Source: JAMXLO01 sp035492535 (lineage in GTDB: Bacteria > Pseudomonadota > Alphaproteobacteria > Acetobacterales > Acetobacteraceae). From it: a stretch of DNA of 64,000 nucleotides. Positions within the stretch are counted from its first letter, which is position 1. The number at the start of each line of letters is the position of its first letter. Both the position numbers and the translations under genes were made by a program. A model generated the notes under the pieces. That model did not search any database. It was not told the DNA's origin and was given only the letters and a program-made list of their open reading frames with translations. Positions 17,243 through 24,990 of this stretch are shown one piece after another. The stretch is from assembly GCA_035492535.1 (NCBI GenBank), contig DATJJM010000222.1, positions 6,930-70,929 of the forward strand, in the 5' to 3' direction.

Positions 17243-18541
17243 TTAGCCCATGATCACCACGCGATAGGCATTCGTCGCGGGTGCCTGGGCGAATGCAATC
17301 GTAGCGGTGGTGGTTGACGTGGCCGACATGTCGCATTCCACGACGCCGAACGGTGATGCGGCCTGGCGCACCTGCATGTGCACATCCTGTGTACCGAGGC
17401 TGTGGGTGATCGTGAAACTGGTGGTCGTTCCGTCCCCGATGGTCTGTGAGAATTTGTGCGGCACCACGGTCGGATCGACCGACACGCCGCTGGGACCGAC
17501 CAGGATGCCACCGCCCGAGACCGGATTAACGGAGAACTGGCCGCCCGACAGGGACAGGCCATTGCCGGCGGTGTAGACGGCCGCGGCACCGAACTGGACG
17601 AACGTCAGCGACGTCGTGCCGACCACGATGGTGCCGGTGGTGGTCAACCGCCATTGCGAGCCCTGGTTGACCGTGCCGAGGTTCACCAACCACAGAGCGC
17701 CGGTTTCAAGCTCGCCCGGGGCAGAGCCGTCGACGGTTGTGCGTGTCCACGCGCCGCTGGCCGCGTTGTAGACGCCATTGGCCGAGGCCGTCGTCTGACC
17801 CACCACCAGCACGCGATCACCAGCAACCGTGGTGTAGCCGTCGATCGTCTGCAGGCCGGACAGGGTTATGTTCGACGTCGCGATGCACTGCACCGGCGGC
17901 TTCGAGCTGATGCCGGCTGCGGCCGACTGCACCTGGCCGATGACCCACGAATACTCGGCCGCCTGCCCAGCAACCGTGGGGGCCGGAAGGCCAGTCAGCG
18001 TGAAGCCGTTCATCGGAACGTTGGCCGTGTTCGCGCCGGTGAACGAACTCAGCGCGCGACTGAGCACCCACGAATATTCGGCGGCTTGCCCGTTCGCGGT
18101 GGGCGTCGCCAAGCCGGTGAACGTGAAGCCGCCCATCGGCACATTGGCGGTAGTGGCGGTCGCGTTGGCGATCGTGTTGAGGTTGCGGCCGATCACCCAG
18201 CTATATTCGGCCGCCTGACCAGATGCGGTCGGCGTGGCCAAGCCAGTCAAGGTGAAGCCCGCCATCGCAATGTTCGCGGTGGGCGCCGCGAACGACGAAA
18301 GCGGATACGCCTGGATCGTGCTCTGGAAATTGGCGATAGCCGTGGTCGGGATGCCCGTCGCCTTGGTGGCATCCGCTGGCACCCAAGCGGTGCCATTCCA
18401 GAAATAAACCGCGTTGGTTGATGTGCTGTAATACCCCTGCCCGGTGACCGGCGACGCTGGCGCCGTGGCAAGGTTCTGAACCCTGGCGTTCTGAAGTTCG
18501 TTCTGGTTCAGGTTGAGCGGGACAAGATAACTTTTCGCCAT
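17243..18541 (-). CDS. tail fibre protein with four tandem repeats
   Basis: 432 aa. The N-terminal ~85 residues include the motif GYYSTSTNAVYFWNGTAWVP. Residues ~88-200 hold three or four repeats of NVPMNGFTLTGLPAPT plus GQAAEYSWV. A middle domain (GDRVLVVGQTTASANGVYNA) matches a common fibre module, and the C-terminal 85 residues (SQTIGDGTTTSFTITHSLGT) match the C-terminus of the next gene. The repeats span about 17.93-18.28 kb. It is likely a trimeric side-fibre shaft. Confidence 0.75.
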   Translation of the reverse strand: MAKSYLVPLNLNQNELQNARVQNLATAPASPVTGQGYYSTSTNAVYFWNGTAWVPADATKATGIPTTAIANFQSTIQAYPLSSFAAPTANIAMAGFTLTGLATPTASGQAAEYSWVIGRNLNTIANATATTANVPMGGFTFTGLATPTANGQAAEYSWVLSRALSSFTGANTANVPMNGFTLTGLPAPTVAGQAAEYSWVIGQVQSAAAGISSKPPVQCIATSNITLSGLQTIDGYTTVAGDRVLVVGQTTASANGVYNAASGAWTRTTVDGSAPGELETGALWLVNLGTVNQGSQWRLTTTGTIVVGTTSLTFVQFGAAAVYTAGNGLSLSGGQFSVNPVSGGGILVGPSGVSVDPTVVPHKFSQTIGDGTTTSFTITHSLGTQDVHMQVRQAASPFGVVECDMSATSTTTATIAFAQAPATNAYRVVIMG

Positions 18542-18555
18542 GGCGGATCACCCTC

Positions 18556-19002
18556 TCAGTTCAGATACGCGGTTCCAGCAAAGGCGCTTGAAAAGCTCAC
18601 CGTGATCTCAGCGTTCGAGACATATTGAACGTCGCCCTCTACAACAGTATTGGCGCTGTCCACAATCGTTACAGACGGAAAGCGGTTGAGATTGTGGGTG
18701 ATGACCCACGTTGCCTTGGGCGTCTCCTGGTTGAATTGGAATGATGTTGCAGAGAACGGCTGGAACGATGGCGCGGCGGTCGGACCATTGCTGACCAGCA
18801 CAAATCCGGCTGTGCCATTGGCCAGCGGCCCGGCGCTTCCCGATGTGAGCCCGATCAGCAGCTCGTTCGCCGCAGCGGATCCCTGCAAAGCCGCTGCTGC
18901 CGCTGCTGCTGCCGCTGCTGCCGCCGTTACTGCTTGCTGCGCCGTGGCTTTGATCGCCAGGATGTCCGCCGCCAGGACATCATCAAACGGTGCAATCGTC
19001 AT
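18556..19002 (-). CDS. short tail fibre / fibre-tip protein
   Basis: 148 aa. A 14-residue Ala run (about 26-40) forms a helix or coiled coil. The C-terminal ~75 residues (FNQETPKATWVITHNLNRFP ... VSFSSAFAGTAYLN) are a compact beta domain related to the C-terminus of the adjacent 432-aa fibre, both showing T-x-x-I-T-H-x-L. Such modules end many phage fibres. It probably forms a short fibre or shares a tip module with its neighbour by duplication. Confidence 0.6.
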   Translation of the reverse strand: MTIAPFDDVLAADILAIKATAQQAVTAAAAAAAAAAAALQGSAAANELLIGLTSGSAGPLANGTAGFVLVSNGPTAAPSFQPFSATSFQFNQETPKATWVITHNLNRFPSVTIVDSANTVVEGDVQYVSNAEITVSFSSAFAGTAYLN

Positions 19003-19030
19003 GTGCCGTCGCCCTCTCGTGCCGCGGGCA

Positions 19031-19954
19031 TTATGGTATCGATTGCGGCGCGAAAAACCCAGACTGGAACTGCACCAGAGGCGGCATCAGCACGGCGTAG
19101 AGCGCGTCAGTCGTAGTGACCGGGTAATCAATCGACAGCAGGATGTCCCGCCGATACGTGTCCGATGGCGTGCCCTCGTCCAACAGGTAATCGTTGCCGA
19201 CGATCACCCGACCACCGGTACCGTCCGGCAGGGGTAGGCCATTGGTGTACGTGCCGTAATAGACCTCCATCTGCTCGACCACGCCCGAGATTGCATCGCC
19301 CACCAGGTCTCGGTTCTCGATCGAATTGGCCCAGGTGATGATCTGCAGCTCGCGGCTGCGCCGGCCGATCTCGGTGATCGTGGTGCCGCCATTGCCAGTG
19401 AGCGATTGCAGGCCCAGCACCCCCTGCACCAGCGACGTCAGCGTGACGACTGCCCCCGTGCATGTCGCGGTCACCCAGGTCGACATGATGCTATCGGCGT
19501 TCACGGCCGCCGCCAGCGCCGCGGCAATGGTCGCCGGCGTGCTGGTCGCCGTGCCTGATGCGGTGACAGCCCACAGCGTCGTCTGCACTCCCGTCGACGC
19601 GGCTGCCGCAGCGCCATTGGCCAGCACGCATGACACGGCATCACCGGGCGTTACCGGGCCCGACAGCGTGATCGTGGCCGCGCCGCCGGCCGGGATGATG
19701 GCGCCTGACACCGTGCTGACCAGCGTGGCCGGTGTCACCGTGCCGCCGATCGGCGTGGGCGCCCACCTGGTCGTGTTCCGCGACAGCTTGCGGTCCATCA
19801 CCGACACCACCGCCTTGCCCTGCTGCACCATGGTTGACAGCACCTTGGGGGGCGGGAAGTCCATGCCGACGGCTACCTGCAGGCCGAGCCCGGCGGTCAC
19901 CAGCGATATCTGCTGCTGCATCGCGCCCAGGATCTGGTGCACCGTCGCCATCAC
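19031..19954 (-). CDS. neck / tail terminator-like protein
   Basis: 307 aa. The first ~75 and last ~110 residues form one domain (QILGAMQQQISLVTAGLGLQ ... SRELQIITWANSIENRDLV ... RRDILLSIDYPVTTTDALYA) that looks like a tail-terminator or connector fold. Residues ~90-190 are an insertion of the recurring beta domain (PVTPGDAVSCVLANG ... ATIAAALAAAVNADS). The ATGA overlap with the upstream gene and its place between head genes and fibre genes fit a neck role. Confidence 0.5.
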   Translation of the reverse strand: MMATVHQILGAMQQQISLVTAGLGLQVAVGMDFPPPKVLSTMVQQGKAVVSVMDRKLSRNTTRWAPTPIGGTVTPATLVSTVSGAIIPAGGAATITLSGPVTPGDAVSCVLANGAAAAASTGVQTTLWAVTASGTATSTPATIAAALAAAVNADSIMSTWVTATCTGAVVTLTSLVQGVLGLQSLTGNGGTTITEIGRRSRELQIITWANSIENRDLVGDAISGVVEQMEVYYGTYTNGLPLPDGTGGRVIVGNDYLLDEGTPSDTYRRDILLSIDYPVTTTDALYAVLMPPLVQFQSGFFAPQSIP

Positions 19955-20763
19955 GCCACCTGAGAGATCATGCGTTCCAGCGCGAGCTGCTGACCCACCA
20001 CACCCTGTTCCTGCCGGTACGGGTTCGCCACCACATACCGCGCGCCGTCCTCGGTGATGATCCGGTCACCCTCGGCCGCTTCGTATCCAGGCAGGAATGG
20101 CACATAGCCGTAATAGCGGGTCACTCCAGGCATGGCGGGGATGCCAGGGGGGAACATTTCGCCGCGACCCGGGCGCGCGGTCGATGACAGGCCGATCGGG
20201 ATGAACGAGCCAGCAGCGCCGGGCTGGTCGAAGTTATAGACGCCACCCGTCAGCACCAGCGGCGTGCTCTGGTCATTGGCCTGGCGCCACGCATACGTGC
20301 CATCCGCCATCTTCCCAGGCGCATCGAGCGGCCGGAATATCTGGCACCGGCGATCGATGCGGGCCCCGACAGCCTTGTTGATCGGCATGTGCCAGGCCAG
20401 AGCGAAAGCATCGATCTCGTATTCGCTGCCGCCTGGAACTGCCGTCGCGCCCGTGCCGTAGCTGATGCCGGGCGAATAGGCCGGGTCCGTGCACACGAAC
20501 ACATCGCCCAACAGGAAGTCCGTCATGTCGGCGGTGATGTTGTACCAGAGCGTGCCCGCGTACTCGAGCGCCGACTCAATCAGCCGCTCGTTGATCCGCC
20601 GGCGCAGGATCGGGATGCCCGTGCCGGCCGATTCCCATCCGCTCGGGAAGTCACCGGATGCGGCCGCGGTGATCCGGTAGGCGCTGTACGGCTGCCCCAG
20701 CTTCTGGCCGGCTTTGCCTTTGCCGTAATCGATCTTGGCCTGGATGCTGGCGTAGGAGACCAT
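19951..20763 (-). CDS. putative neck / head-tail connector protein
   Basis: 270 aa beginning MVSYASIQAKIDYGKGKAGQ and ending VGQQLALERMISQVA. A repeated feature is the strand-rich segment DFLLGDVFVCTDPAYSPG. Genes of this size between the head and sheath in phages with large N4-like capsids commonly encode head-completion proteins. It joins its neighbours by an ATGA overlap (19951-19954) and a one-base overlap at 20763. No family motif is certain. Confidence 0.4.
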   Translation of the reverse strand: MVSYASIQAKIDYGKGKAGQKLGQPYSAYRITAAASGDFPSGWESAGTGIPILRRRINERLIESALEYAGTLWYNITADMTDFLLGDVFVCTDPAYSPGISYGTGATAVPGGSEYEIDAFALAWHMPINKAVGARIDRRCQIFRPLDAPGKMADGTYAWRQANDQSTPLVLTGGVYNFDQPGAAGSFIPIGLSSTARPGRGEMFPPGIPAMPGVTRYYGYVPFLPGYEAAEGDRIITEDGARYVVANPYRQEQGVVGQQLALERMISQVA

Positions 20764-21587
20764 CAGGCATACCGCATCGCGCCGCGCCGCTCCGGGAACC
20801 CCTTGCGCTTGTCGTTTCTCGGGACACCCATGAAGTCAACGAGCTTATCGACCCAGACCTGATACAGCGACATGCGTTGACCCAACTCGTTCGAGCGGCC
20901 ACGCCAGACGTCAGCCTGTGCGGTATCGAGGTTGTCGCTTGCGCCGCCATAAGCAGCCTCGAGACCATCCAGGATCGGGATATAGCCGTACGTGGTCGGG
21001 CCGTTGATCCCGGTCAGTTGCGCCGATGGCGGAAGGAGCTGCCCGGGCGCGCTGACCTGGGGCGCCGACGATCCGGTCCCGCTGCACGTGATGCCGAAGG
21101 TCTGCGCGTTGGTGAACCCGACCTCAGGGATGGCCACCGCGTTCTGGCTGAACGGGCCTGTGCCATAGGGGGCCGTGGCCAGGAAGCCGTTGGCCTGCAG
21201 CGTGGCGTTCGTTGAGATCGCGCCCGCCAGGGCGTTCACCACGTTGATCCGGTTGTCGTAGCTGCCGTTCGGCGCCTGGGCGGTCACCGTCACCGTCACC
21301 GGCGCCGTCAATGGGCCACCCGAGAACGTCACCGAGAACTCGTCGCCGGCGGCAGGCTGCGGGCCGGTCAGGATCACCGCGCCATAGGCCACGCCCATCA
21401 GGCGCGCTTCCTCATCCGGGTTGAGGTTGTTCAGCCTGTACTCGAGGAAGCCGTATGCATCATTGTAGCGATACCCGGCCGATGCCGCGCCCAGCGTGCC
21501 GCCGCCCGGGCTGACACGCAGCAGGCCGATGGCGGGATAGCCCAGGTGCCGCCGAACGGCGCTCTTTTGAGTAACGGTTAGGGCCAT
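20763..21587 (-). CDS. putative head-tail adaptor protein
   Basis: 274 aa. The N-terminus (TVTQKSAVRRHLGYPAIGL) is helical, as in head-tail adaptors that start with a short DNA- or portal-facing helix bundle. Residues ~70-175 carry a diverged copy of the recurring beta domain (GPQPAAGDEFSVTFSG ... NALAGAISTNATLQANGF). The C-terminus returns to helix (NELGQRMSLYQVWVDKLVDF). Context between capsid and sheath genes supports a neck role. Confidence 0.45.
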   Translation of the reverse strand: MALTVTQKSAVRRHLGYPAIGLLRVSPGGGTLGAASAGYRYNDAYGFLEYRLNNLNPDEEARLMGVAYGAVILTGPQPAAGDEFSVTFSGGPLTAPVTVTVTAQAPNGSYDNRINVVNALAGAISTNATLQANGFLATAPYGTGPFSQNAVAIPEVGFTNAQTFGITCSGTGSSAPQVSAPGQLLPPSAQLTGINGPTTYGYIPILDGLEAAYGGASDNLDTAQADVWRGRSNELGQRMSLYQVWVDKLVDFMGVPRNDKRKGFPERRGAMRYA

Positions 21588-21614
21588 GGCTGCCTCGGAA
21601 CGTTGCTGCCGGTG

Positions 21615-21899
21615 TTAGGCCGTCAGCGTGGCCTCGATCGCCCGGTGCATGTCCTGGCGCAAGTTGTGCTCGGCCACATACATGGCCAGGACAATGGCGC
21701 CCAGGTTCTTTACCGCCGCGATCCGATCGAGATCATCCGCCGGGCCCTTCAGCGCACGCCTTTCCAGGCGCTTGATGTGGGCGCGCAGCAAACGGCGATG
21801 CTCGGCGATTTCTTTGTCCGTGTCGCCGCGCGGGCGCTTGATGACGTTGCGCGCCGCTTCGACTTGGCGCTTGGCAACCGCCATGCTGATGACTTTCAT
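21615..21899 (-). CDS. small basic helical protein of the head region
   Basis: 94 aa, rich in Arg and Lys in the first 55 residues (RQVEAARNVIKRPRGDTDKE, HRRLLRAHIKRLERR), then helical. A GAGG SD lies 6 nt before ATG 21899. Not recognised. The charge suggests binding to DNA or to an acidic partner, such as the acidic product of the 22403 gene two genes upstream. Confidence 0.6.
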   Translation of the reverse strand: MKVISMAVAKRQVEAARNVIKRPRGDTDKEIAEHRRLLRAHIKRLERRALKGPADDLDRIAAVKNLGAIVLAMYVAEHNLRQDMHRAIEATLTA

Positions 21900-21935
21900 T
21901 GCTACCTCGTCCTGTTGGGCAGCTATGTCTATCGC

Positions 21936-22406
21936 CTATTGCGACTGCGCAGCAAGTTCGTTGGCGGAAAGGCGTTCGACCTGGATTGGCCCGCCTATCC
22001 AGACCGTGTGCTTGATCGCGATCGCTACCGCTTCTTCAGCCGATGCGCCGGCCGCCATTGCACCACATACGACGCTGCATGCCGTCGTTTCGCCAATGTA
22101 GGCAGGTTGCTGGGTCGGCGCTGATCGGTGCACGCTGTAGAAATTCCACACCGAGCCATCAGGTCGCATGTGAAGCGCCATGAACCCGTCAGGGCCGGCG
22201 GTCAAAGTTGGCTTGGCGTCTTCCGGGAAGCCAGCCACCGCCCATTCCGCAAAGACAAAGCAGTCGTCTTCACTGCCGCAGCAGGCCACAAGGCCGCCGT
22301 TGCGCGTCCGTTTGATCTTCGGGCTACCGCACGGGAATATCCGACCGCTCGCCACTGCCGCGCTGTCAGCAACCATTGTGCCGTTGTGCGCGACGATGAT
22401 GGTCAC
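21936..22406 (-). CDS. Ntn-hydrolase, proteasome beta-subunit-like
   Basis: 156 aa with the layout of phage HslV/proteasome-like Ntn hydrolases. The sequence opens MTIIVAHNGTMVADS, so removal of Met1 would leave Thr2 as N-terminal nucleophile, followed by the Asp of ADS (Asp14) and a KIKR segment at about residues 30-33 in the place of the catalytic lysine. GGLVACCGSEDD, GASAEEAV and the late GGPIQVERL are shared hallmarks of this family. It may be a virion-associated or late-expressed peptidase. It overlaps the 22403 gene by ATGA. Confidence 0.8.
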   Translation of the reverse strand: MTIIVAHNGTMVADSAAVASGRIFPCGSPKIKRTRNGGLVACCGSEDDCFVFAEWAVAGFPEDAKPTLTAGPDGFMALHMRPDGSVWNFYSVHRSAPTQQPAYIGETTACSVVCGAMAAGASAEEAVAIAIKHTVWIGGPIQVERLSANELAAQSQ

Positions 22407-22915
22407 GCGGTTGGCGTCTCTTGCGTCCCCTCGGCAGCGGCCGGAACGGACCCATCGGCTTCCGTTCCGGCCCCGTCGCCATTGCTCTCGGGGGGGGTAT
22501 CGGTGCCAGCGCCCGCGGTCGATGCCGCAGGTTCGCCGGCCGTGCCATCGGTGGCTTCAAGGGCCCCTTTACCGCTGGCAGTTTCGTCGCCTACCGCACC
22601 ATGGGTGTCGGCTTCATGCGACGTCGGAATCTGCCCAGGGTCACTCGAACCCTGGGCGTTGGCGTCACGCTCCTGGCTGACGCCTGGCGCAGCCTGCCCT
22701 TCGGCCTGGGTCTGCGCCTCGGTATTGGTCGGATCAGCGGGCTTCGACAGCGTTTCCAGCAGGTCCGAGAGCGAACGGATGCGCTCGATCATCCCGTGGA
22801 TATCGCCCACCGTGATGCGGGTCACCGCGTCGAAAGCGTTGCTGCCGTGGGTTTCCAGGGGCAGCTTATCCGCCATGATGGCGGCGATCTCTTCAAAGCG
22901 TTCGGTGCTGATCAT
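22403..22915 (-). CDS. acidic low-complexity protein of the head cluster
   Basis: 170 aa from ATG 22915 (AAAGG 5 nt upstream). The first ~65 residues are helical (MISTERFEEIAAIMADKLPL, HGMIERIRSLSDLLETL). The remaining ~105 are disordered and rich in Ala, Gly, Glu, Asp and Thr, with few basic residues. Such a helical head with an acidic tail resembles capsid-associated or scaffold-like proteins, but no family is certain. It is coupled to the downstream Ntn hydrolase by an ATGA overlap. Confidence 0.6.
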   Translation of the reverse strand: MISTERFEEIAAIMADKLPLETHGSNAFDAVTRITVGDIHGMIERIRSLSDLLETLSKPADPTNTEAQTQAEGQAAPGVSQERDANAQGSSDPGQIPTSHEADTHGAVGDETASGKGALEATDGTAGEPAASTAGAGTDTPPESNGDGAGTEADGSVPAAAEGTQETPTA

Positions 22916-22958
22916 GCACCTTTCCAAGCACTGTGCGCTGACGATTGCAAGCGCCGAT

Positions 22959-23171
22959 CTATTTCGCCTTGGTGATCTTCGCCAGCGCGGCCTGCTCGCG
23001 TGCCGCCAGCGCCCGGGCGTCTGCCATCAGTTTCGGATCGCGCTGAATTTCACCAGCTCGGCGTAGCGTGCCCAGCGCAGATTCTGCCGCCCACATCCGT
23101 TGCCGCGCCGCATCCGTTTTCGGTGATACCGGAAGTCCACGCGACCCGCCGCTGCTCTTACCCTTTGCCAT
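22959..23171 (-). CDS. small basic protein
   Basis: 70 aa, MAKGKSSGGSRGLPVSPKTD then two helices ending AALAKITKAK. Lys/Arg-rich, with a GAGG-type SD 9 nt before the start. Not recognised; in this place it may be a small head or DNA-condensing protein. Confidence 0.55.
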   Translation of the reverse strand: MAKGKSSGGSRGLPVSPKTDAARQRMWAAESALGTLRRAGEIQRDPKLMADARALAAREQAALAKITKAK

Positions 23172-23181
23172 GGGGCGATCC

Positions 23182-23847
23182 TCATTCCTTGCCCAGAACC
23201 GGCGGCTGCTCGCGCTTGAACACGTGCTTGCAGTTCGGGCAGCACACGATGTTGGCGACTTCCGACACCGGCACGATCGGCATGTCTTCGGCCAGCAGCA
23301 CCCGGATCATATGGAGGTCATCGATGACCTTGTTCGCCGGGAAGAGTGCCAGCGTGCCGTTGGGGAGCATGACCCGGCATTCGCGCACCGTGAAGTATGG
23401 CCCGGTCGGGCCGACTGGTTCCGGAGCTGCCACGACGGGCGGCGCGGGCGGCGGCGGCGGGGCCGGCGGAATGAATGCCGCTTCGGCGATCTTGATGTCC
23501 GTCAGGATGGGGGGATCTTCGCAGGTATTGGCCACCAGGCTTGTCGCAACGGGATCTTGCAGCACTGACTGCTGGTTGGCCTTCCGCGTAAGCGATGCCT
23601 TGGTGGCCTTGGTCAGGACGCCGGTGTATGCCGCACGGGGTGGGCCGCTCGGCGGCTTGGCCTTGCTCTTTGCCGGCTTTCCCGGCTTCGGCGCGGGCAC
23701 TGGCAGCGGCGTGCCGCACGTCTTGCAGTTGTTCCGCCGGGCGTGGTTCATTTCGCCGCAAGCATCGTTCTGGCATTTCTTCGTGTACCAGTCCGCGGCG
23801 CTTCGGCCAATTGCACGCGGGTCAAGTAATGCCGTGGCGTCGCTCAT
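23182..23847 (-). CDS. protein with zinc ribbons at both ends
   Basis: 221 aa. The N-terminal 50 residues carry C-x4-C and C-x2-C pairs (KKCQNDACGEMN, NNCKTCGTP), resembling a RanBP2-type or zinc-ribbon finger. The centre is Lys/Pro-rich with a polyproline segment (PPAPPPPPAPP, ~129-139). The C-terminus ends with another CPNCKHVFKR pair preceded by VANIVC. Two metal sites joined by a flexible linker suggest a bridging or nucleic-acid-binding role. It sits between head genes and is otherwise unrecognised. Confidence 0.6.
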   Translation of the reverse strand: MSDATALLDPRAIGRSAADWYTKKCQNDACGEMNHARRNNCKTCGTPLPVPAPKPGKPAKSKAKPPSGPPRAAYTGVLTKATKASLTRKANQQSVLQDPVATSLVANTCEDPPILTDIKIAEAAFIPPAPPPPPAPPVVAAPEPVGPTGPYFTVRECRVMLPNGTLALFPANKVIDDLHMIRVLLAEDMPIVPVSEVANIVCCPNCKHVFKREQPPVLGKE

Positions 23848-23863
23848 GAGAACCCCGATCGAA

Positions 23864-24499
23864 TCACTCGATTGGCATGCCCTGATTGATCATTTGGGTC
23901 AAGACATCGTAGCCCAATTGATACGGCTGCCCGTAGAAGAACGACAGCACTTCACCGCCGGAACCCCAATTGAAGTTGTTGGTGGCGAATACCGGGCCGC
24001 TGCCGCCGGCCAGCGTGCCGCCGTTGCTGAAGGTCAACGTCTCGGTGTTGCCACCGCTGACCGATGCCGACAGGGTGACCATGTTGCCGATCGGCCCGTT
24101 GGCGTGCACCACGACAGCGGTCGGCGCACCGGTTCCGCTCATTTCGGCGAAGATCCCGGCCGCCTGCAAAGCCGCGCTGTTGTTGATCGCGTCCAGGATG
24201 CCTTCCGCCACGGTCGTGGTCGTGTCGGCGGTCACCACCGGATAGGTCACCGCGGCCGATCCGCCTGCCAGCGTGGGCAGCGTCGTGGTCAGCGTCACCG
24301 TGTCGCCGTTGGTGATCGAGCCGCCCACCGTGATCGTGCCCAACGCATCGACTCGCGGATTGTTCTGCAGAAATGCCGCGGGGCTCTGGTGATCGACCGT
24401 GCCGCCGGCGCCCGCAACTGAGCGATCGAAGTTCGGGATAAGCGTCGGGTTCGCCTGATTGAGAATGCCGGGCGTGCCCTGGGGCGGGAGATACGGCAT
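23864..24499 (-). CDS. virion protein with recurring beta domain
   Basis: 211 aa. About residues 54-140 are the recurring beta module (GTITVGGSITNGDTVTLTTT ... ADTTTTVAEGILDAINNSAA). Short unique ends flank it (MPYLPPQGTPGILNQANP; VLSFFYGQPYQLGYDVLTQ). Sitting directly downstream of the capsid block and sharing the module with the sheath, it is probably a capsid decoration or neck protein. Confidence 0.5.
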   Translation of the reverse strand: MPYLPPQGTPGILNQANPTLIPNFDRSVAGAGGTVDHQSPAAFLQNNPRVDALGTITVGGSITNGDTVTLTTTLPTLAGGSAAVTYPVVTADTTTTVAEGILDAINNSAALQAAGIFAEMSGTGAPTAVVVHANGPIGNMVTLSASVSGGNTETLTFSNGGTLAGGSGPVFATNNFNWGSGGEVLSFFYGQPYQLGYDVLTQMINQGMPIE

Positions 24500-24503
24500 A
24501 GGC

Positions 24504-24710
24504 TTACCTTCCTCTCGTCAGCTTGCCCGCGCCAATGGGCGTCTTCTTCTGGCCTTGGGCAGCACGGGCATCGACGCGCACCAGCGCCTGGTCAGCGCCA
24601 ACGCCCCTGTCCAAATTGCGGGGGAACATTGCGGCCGCGCTGCGCGTCTCGGAGTTGGACGCGCATGTCTTCGTGGTCGGAGTGACCTTCGTGATGCGGC
24701 CGCGGGCCAT
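24504..24710 (-). CDS. small basic protein downstream of capsid gene
   Basis: 68 aa from ATG 24710, MARGRITKVTPTTKTCASNS and ending KKTPIGAGKLTRGR. It starts 5 nt after the stop of the 24716 gene. Rich in Arg, Lys, Thr and Ala and low in hydrophobics. Not recognised. The SD is weak, so expression may depend on coupling. Conceivably a small virion or DNA-associated protein. Confidence 0.45.
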   Translation of the reverse strand: MARGRITKVTPTTKTCASNSETRSAAAMFPRNLDRGVGADQALVRVDARAAQGQKKTPIGAGKLTRGR

Positions 24711-24715
24711 TGGCT

Positions 24716-24946
24716 TCAGCCGCCGACCTTGCTGCCCACCACGCCGGCATAGACCGACGCGCTGCGCTCCTGGCGGCCGTCGTCCCGCGCGTGCGTGCCC
24801 GGGGCCATCGACGTCTTGCCCTCGCCTGGCAGCGTCATGCTCGGGGAATAGCCCTTCAGCTTGCCGACCTGCACCGACTCGGCACCGCGGCCGGGCGGGG
24901 ACTGGCCACGCAGACTGTTGGAAATGTTCTTGCTCGGCGCCTTCAT
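24716..24946 (-). CDS. small protein following major capsid gene
   Basis: 76 aa from ATG 24946, with AGAGGG 8 nt upstream. Begins MKAPSKNISNSLRGQSPPGR and ends SASVYAGVVGSKVGG. Polar, Gly/Ser-rich, basic N-terminus. It lies 44 nt downstream of the major capsid gene, a common place for a decoration or accessory capsid protein, but no family is recognised. Confidence 0.55.
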   Translation of the reverse strand: MKAPSKNISNSLRGQSPPGRGAESVQVGKLKGYSPSMTLPGEGKTSMAPGTHARDDGRQERSASVYAGVVGSKVGG

Positions 24947-24990
24947 TGCTCGGCCCTCTCTGATGCTGCACGCCACAGTTACGACCGGGT

